Shown here piece after piece: positions 5,899-8,575 of a stretch of DNA of 8,575 bases. Positions within the stretch are counted from its first letter, which is position 1; each line of letters opens with the position of its first letter. A program made the translations under genes and the position numbers. Under the pieces are notes generated by a model. The model saw only the letters and a list, made by a program, of their open reading frames with translations, had not been told where the DNA came from and made no database searches. This DNA is from JAVWGW01 sp036655915. Lineage in GTDB: Bacteria; Actinomycetota; Coriobacteriia; Coriobacteriales; Eggerthellaceae. The DNA is taken from positions 1 through 8,575 of the forward strand of contig JAVVPE010000058.1 in assembly GCA_036655915.1 (NCBI GenBank), given 5' to 3'.

Positions 5899-6037
5899 GG
5901 GGCTTCCCGATTGTTTGTGCGTGATTTTTGCCGATGTAAAGCCTGTTTTTGCGACAAAGTGTATTACCCTTGGAAAAGCACTATTTGGCGAAGCATGCGA
6001 AGCGGATGTGCGCGCATGCAGGAAAGGTGGAACCGTT
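5899..6037 (+). promoter_or_regulatory. Leader of the XRE-cupin/ligase unit with an inverted repeat next to the RBS
   Basis: This 139-bp stretch must carry the promoter of the downstream pair unless the promoter lies within repeat copy B. I see no convincing -35/-10 pair; TTGTTT (5911) with TGTAAA (5935) is the best and is weak. GCATGCG (5993-5999) and CGCATGC (6013-6019) form a perfect 7-bp inverted repeat with a 13-nt centre, ending one base before the GGAAAGG ribosome binding site (6021-6027). It could be an operator for the helix-turn-helix protein encoded immediately downstream, or an mRNA hairpin controlling ribosome access. Both roles are inferred. Confidence 0.45.
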
Positions 6038-6616
6038 ATGGCGCAAGACAATAAACTCGGAACCAAAATCACAACCCTGCGCGAGTCTTTGCGGCTATCG
6101 CAAGAAGAGCTTGCACAACGCTGCAATTGTGATTTGAGCGTTATCGAGGGTCTTGAGGCCGGCGCGCTCGCACCTTCGCTTGCACCCCTTATCAAAATTA
6201 CGCGCGCCTTAGGCGTGCGCCTGGGCACGCTCATGGATGACGATGTGGCCTTAGGGCCGGTGTATACCCAGGTGGGGCAAATTGAGGAAGCAACTCGCAT
6301 GAAAAGCTTGGAAACTTCTTCCGACGCAGGCACGCTCAACTTTTTTTCCTTGGCCGAAGGGCGCAGCTCGCGCCACATGGATCCGTTCATCATCACGGTG
6401 ACGCCTTCGGGGCAGCTCGATCACGTGCTTTCGCAGCATGAAGGCGAAGAATTTCTCTATGGCATCGAAGGCCCGGTCGAAATAGAATACGGCAAGGAAA
6501 CCTACGTTTTGCAACCGGGTGAAAGCATCTACTACGATTCCATCGTGCCTCATCAGGTGCGTGCCCACAACGATCAACAGGCGAAGTTCTTGGCTGTCGT
6601 CTACACCCCGATTTAG
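6038..6616 (+). CDS. XRE-family transcriptional regulator with C-terminal cupin domain
   Basis: A 192-aa two-domain protein. Residues 8-66 are a Cro/C1-type helix-turn-helix: LGTKITTLRESLRLSQEELAQ, then the recognition region CDLSVIEGLEAGALAPSLAPL. Residues about 118-188 are a small-ligand-sensing cupin barrel: QHEGEEFLYGIEGPVEIEYG, then LQPGESIYYDSIVPHQVRA. Likely metal or ligand residues are His134, Glu138 and His172. The first His of the usual HxH pair appears to be Ser132, so metal binding may be altered or absent. In this architecture the cupin usually senses a small molecule and the HTH binds DNA. The start is ATG 6038, seven bases after AAAGGTGG (6023-6030). The frame is open further upstream, but only through repeat sequence. 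The acyl-CoA ligase follows after 10 nt, so the regulator probably controls its own operon, perhaps in response to a carboxylate or CoA ester. That last step is inference. Confidence 0.9.
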   Translation: MAQDNKLGTKITTLRESLRLSQEELAQRCNCDLSVIEGLEAGALAPSLAPLIKITRALGVRLGTLMDDDVALGPVYTQVGQIEEATRMKSLETSSDAGTLNFFSLAEGRSSRHMDPFIITVTPSGQLDHVLSQHEGEEFLYGIEGPVEIEYGKETYVLQPGESIYYDSIVPHQVRAHNDQQAKFLAVVYTPI

Positions 6617-6626
6617 GAGCTGCCCT

Positions 6627-8336
6627 ATGGCTGATACACCGTGTGGGGAGCCGGGCTCTCCGCAATACCCTTTGCACTCAGAATTGACGATCGGGCAGTA
6701 TTTCCGCAACCAGGTGGCACAAGAACCCGACCATGAGTTTGTGGTATACCCCGACCGCGATTTGCGCTGGACCTATAAAGATTTCGACGAACGCACCGAC
6801 AACCTTGCGCGTGGCATGTTGGCTATTGGCATGGAACCAGGCGATCACCTGGGAGTATGGGCGCGCAACATCCCCGATTGGTTGACGTTTATGTATGCGA
6901 CGGCCAAAATTGGCGTTGTCATGGTAACGATGAATCCGGTCTACAAAATCCACGAACTCGAATACGTGCTCAAGCAATCCGATATGAAGGCGCTGTGCAT
7001 TATCGACGCCTACCGCGATGTCGATTACATCGAAATCATCCGCGAGCTCATTCCCGAAACGCTCACGTGCCAGCGCGGGCATTTGGTGGCCGATGAATTT
7101 CCCTTCCTAAAAAACCTGATCTACATGGGGCCTGAAAAACACCGCGGATTCTACAGCGTGCCCGAGCTGCTGCTGCTGGGTGACAACGTGTCAGACGATG
7201 CCCTGCGCGCGGCCGAAACGCGTTTTGACAACAACGACATCGTCATGATGCAATACACTTCGGGCACAACTGGGTTTCCTAAGGGCGTTATGCTGACGCA
7301 TCGCAACATTTTGAACAACGGATTCTATATCGGCGAAGGCCAAGCGCTGGGTGCCAGCGACCGCATTTGCCTGCCGGTGCCGTTTTTCCACTGCTTTGGC
7401 TGCGTGTTGGGCGTGATGGCTGCCCTGACGCACCGATCTACGATGATTCCCGTGGAAGAATTCAAGGCTGAAATGGTGTTGCAGGCCGTGCACAAGGAAC
7501 GCGCAACGGCGCTCTATGGCGTGCCCACTATGTTTATCGCCGAATTAAATCATCCCGACTTCGACACATTTGACCTGACCAGTCTGCGTACCGGCATCAT
7601 GGCGGGGTCGCCCTGTCCGGTTGAAACCATGAAGGAAGCCATTGAAAAGATGCACATGACCGAGTGCACCATCTGTTATGGACTCACCGAAACAAGCCCG
7701 GTGTTTACGCAAACGACCATTCACGATGATCTGCAGCATAAGTGCGAAACGGTGGGGCGCAAGCATCCTCCGGTGCAGGTGCGCGTTATCGATCCGGAAA
7801 CGGGGGAGGAATGCGCGATGGGGCAGCCCGGCGAGCTGTGCTGTAAGGGTTACAACGTCATGAAGGGCTACTACAAGATGCCCGATGAAACTGCTCGCGC
7901 CATCGACGCCGAAGGCTTTTTGCATTCGGGGGATTTGGGCACGGTTGATGCGCAAGGGTACTACCGCGTTACGGGGCGTATAAAGGATATGATTATCCGC
8001 GCAGGTGAAAACATCTATCCGCTGGAGGTGGAGAATTTCTATCTGGGTATGCCCGGTGTTTTGGATGCGCAGGTTATCGGCATTCCCGATGAACGTTGCG
8101 GCGAAATCGTGGGGCTGTTTGTGCGCACGCGCCCCGGTTATGAAAGCATGACCGAAGATGATGCGCGCCAATACGGCATCGAACGCATGGCGCGCTACAA
8201 GGTGCCCAAGCACGTGTTTTTTGTCGATGATTTCCCTATGACGGCATCGAACAAGATTCAGAAGTTCAAGCTGCGCGACATGGCGGTAGAACTTTTGGGC
8301 CGCCAGGGCATCAAAGTGTTTGCAGGCGAAAAGTAG
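6627..8336 (+). CDS. AMP-forming acyl-CoA ligase (class I adenylate-forming enzyme)
   Basis: A 569-aa enzyme predicted to activate a carboxylic acid with ATP to an acyl-adenylate and transfer it to coenzyme A. The ANL superfamily motifs are all visible: the phosphate-binding loop YTSGTTGFPKG (210-220), PFFHCFG (252-258), YGLTETSPVF (351-360), SGDLG (434-438), and the hinge and C-terminal domain RIKDMIIRAGENIYPLEVE (451-469). The C-terminal catalytic lysine is probably Lys543 in TASNKIQKFKLRD; the residue before it is Asn rather than the common Gly. Length and motif spacing match medium/long-chain fatty acyl-CoA synthetases, but aryl or other carboxylates are possible. No signal peptide or membrane segment is seen, so it is cytoplasmic. 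The start is ATG 6627, with AGGAG 6615-6619 seven bases upstream overlapping the stop of the XRE-cupin gene. This indicates coupled translation. An upstream ATG at 6519 would overlap that gene and lacks support. Confidence 0.93.
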   Translation: MADTPCGEPGSPQYPLHSELTIGQYFRNQVAQEPDHEFVVYPDRDLRWTYKDFDERTDNLARGMLAIGMEPGDHLGVWARNIPDWLTFMYATAKIGVVMVTMNPVYKIHELEYVLKQSDMKALCIIDAYRDVDYIEIIRELIPETLTCQRGHLVADEFPFLKNLIYMGPEKHRGFYSVPELLLLGDNVSDDALRAAETRFDNNDIVMMQYTSGTTGFPKGVMLTHRNILNNGFYIGEGQALGASDRICLPVPFFHCFGCVLGVMAALTHRSTMIPVEEFKAEMVLQAVHKERATALYGVPTMFIAELNHPDFDTFDLTSLRTGIMAGSPCPVETMKEAIEKMHMTECTICYGLTETSPVFTQTTIHDDLQHKCETVGRKHPPVQVRVIDPETGEECAMGQPGELCCKGYNVMKGYYKMPDETARAIDAEGFLHSGDLGTVDAQGYYRVTGRIKDMIIRAGENIYPLEVENFYLGMPGVLDAQVIGIPDERCGEIVGLFVRTRPGYESMTEDDARQYGIERMARYKVPKHVFFVDDFPMTASNKIQKFKLRDMAVELLGRQGIKVFAGEK

Positions 8337-8385
8337 AAAACATCAAGTAACGGATCATGGGTTTGACCCGCTTGCGGCTATGTGG

Positions 8386-8428
8386 TGCAGAAAAAAGAGA
8401 ACCCTTGCGGACTCTCTTTTTTTCTGCA
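8386..8428. terminator. Bidirectional hairpin terminator after the acyl-CoA ligase
   Basis: TGCAG, A6 and GAGA (8386-8400) pair with TCTC, T7 and CTGCA (8413-8428), a 15-bp stem with one bulged T around the loop region 8401-8412. As an intrinsic terminator, the AGAGA/TCTCT core is followed by T7 (8417-8423) on the + strand and by T6 on the - strand. It lies 49 nt after the ligase stop and 31 nt past the end of the converging - strand gene, so it probably serves both. Confidence 0.85.
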
Positions 8429-8459
8429 GTGTGTTCGCGACCGATAGGGATGGGTGGTT

Positions 8460-8575
8460 TTAGCGCTCACCTCGGATGCGATAGGCTTCTAGCACCAATT
8501 GGCAACGGGTGCCGATGGGGAGGGTGTTTTCCTTTAAAAAGGCATCGATGTCGGAAATCGGCAGCGTGAATACCT
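8460..8575 (-). CDS. C-terminal end of an unrecognised - strand protein (5' part beyond window)
   Basis: Read on the - strand, an open frame enters at the right edge and ends at TAA (complement at 8460-8462). It gives 37 complete codons, with the first in-frame codon at 8573-8571. The end contains the segment LPIGTRCQLVLEAYRIRGE. Codon choice resembles the neighbouring genes (GCC, ATC, CGC, CTG, GAA), and the stop is followed by the shared terminator. This supports a real gene, although it is too short to have been found by length alone. The visible residues look like a soluble, partly helical domain end with no membrane segment. I do not recognise the family and propose no function. Confidence 0.6.
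   Translation of the reverse strand, partial: VFTLPISDIDAFLKENTLPIGTRCQLVLEAYRIRGER

Noticed and set aside
5654..6037. N-terminal extension of the XRE-cupin gene to an upstream ATG at 5654
   Set aside because: The extension is translated repeat sequence. The strong ribosome binding site and the natural HTH start are at 6038.

Overview
The window looks like chromosomal DNA from an anaerobic Actinomycetota, most likely class Coriobacteriia (Eggerthellaceae-like). This is inferred, not proven. It rests on the primary sigma factor, whose C-terminus is of the actinobacterial RpoD/HrdB kind, on moderately GC-rich coding sequence with GC-rich third positions, and on the mix of neighbours. No phage, plasmid, transposase, CRISPR or toxin gene is visible.

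Layout, left to right. (1) The last 47 codons of a DMT/EamA-type membrane transporter run off the left edge. (2) The first copy of a ~172-bp non-coding repeat starts on the transporter's stop codon. It is followed by a sigma-70-like promoter and a short hairpin leader. (3) A tightly packed + strand group follows: rpoD, the fused 23S rRNA methyltransferase rlmKL (7-nt gap), and a GH30 family glycoside hydrolase (5-nt gap, or 77 nt with the later start). A perfect 11-bp bidirectional terminator ends the group. (4) tRNA-Asn(GTT) lies on the - strand, converging on the same terminator, with its own clear promoter. (5) The second copy of the repeat is followed by about 140 bp of leader. (6) A two-gene + strand unit encodes an XRE-cupin regulator and an AMP-forming acyl-CoA ligase, with the ligase RBS overlapping the regulator's stop codon. 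(7) A second bidirectional hairpin terminator is followed by the C-terminal end of an unrecognised - strand gene that leaves the window.

The protein genes are mostly conventional: transcription, ribosome modification, carbohydrate hydrolysis and carboxylate activation. The least explained part is the repeat pair at 145-316 and 5725-5898. The first 134 bp are 126/134 identical without gaps. A 12-14 nt spacer of unrelated sequence follows, then a 26-nt block (24/26) that repeats the beginning of the element. The arms can pair in several mutually exclusive ways in both copies, and four of the eight differences fall in one predicted helix that still pairs. The likeliest explanations are a structured mobile repeat (REP/MITE-like) or a structured RNA in front of + strand genes. 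I cannot assign it to a known family from sequence alone.
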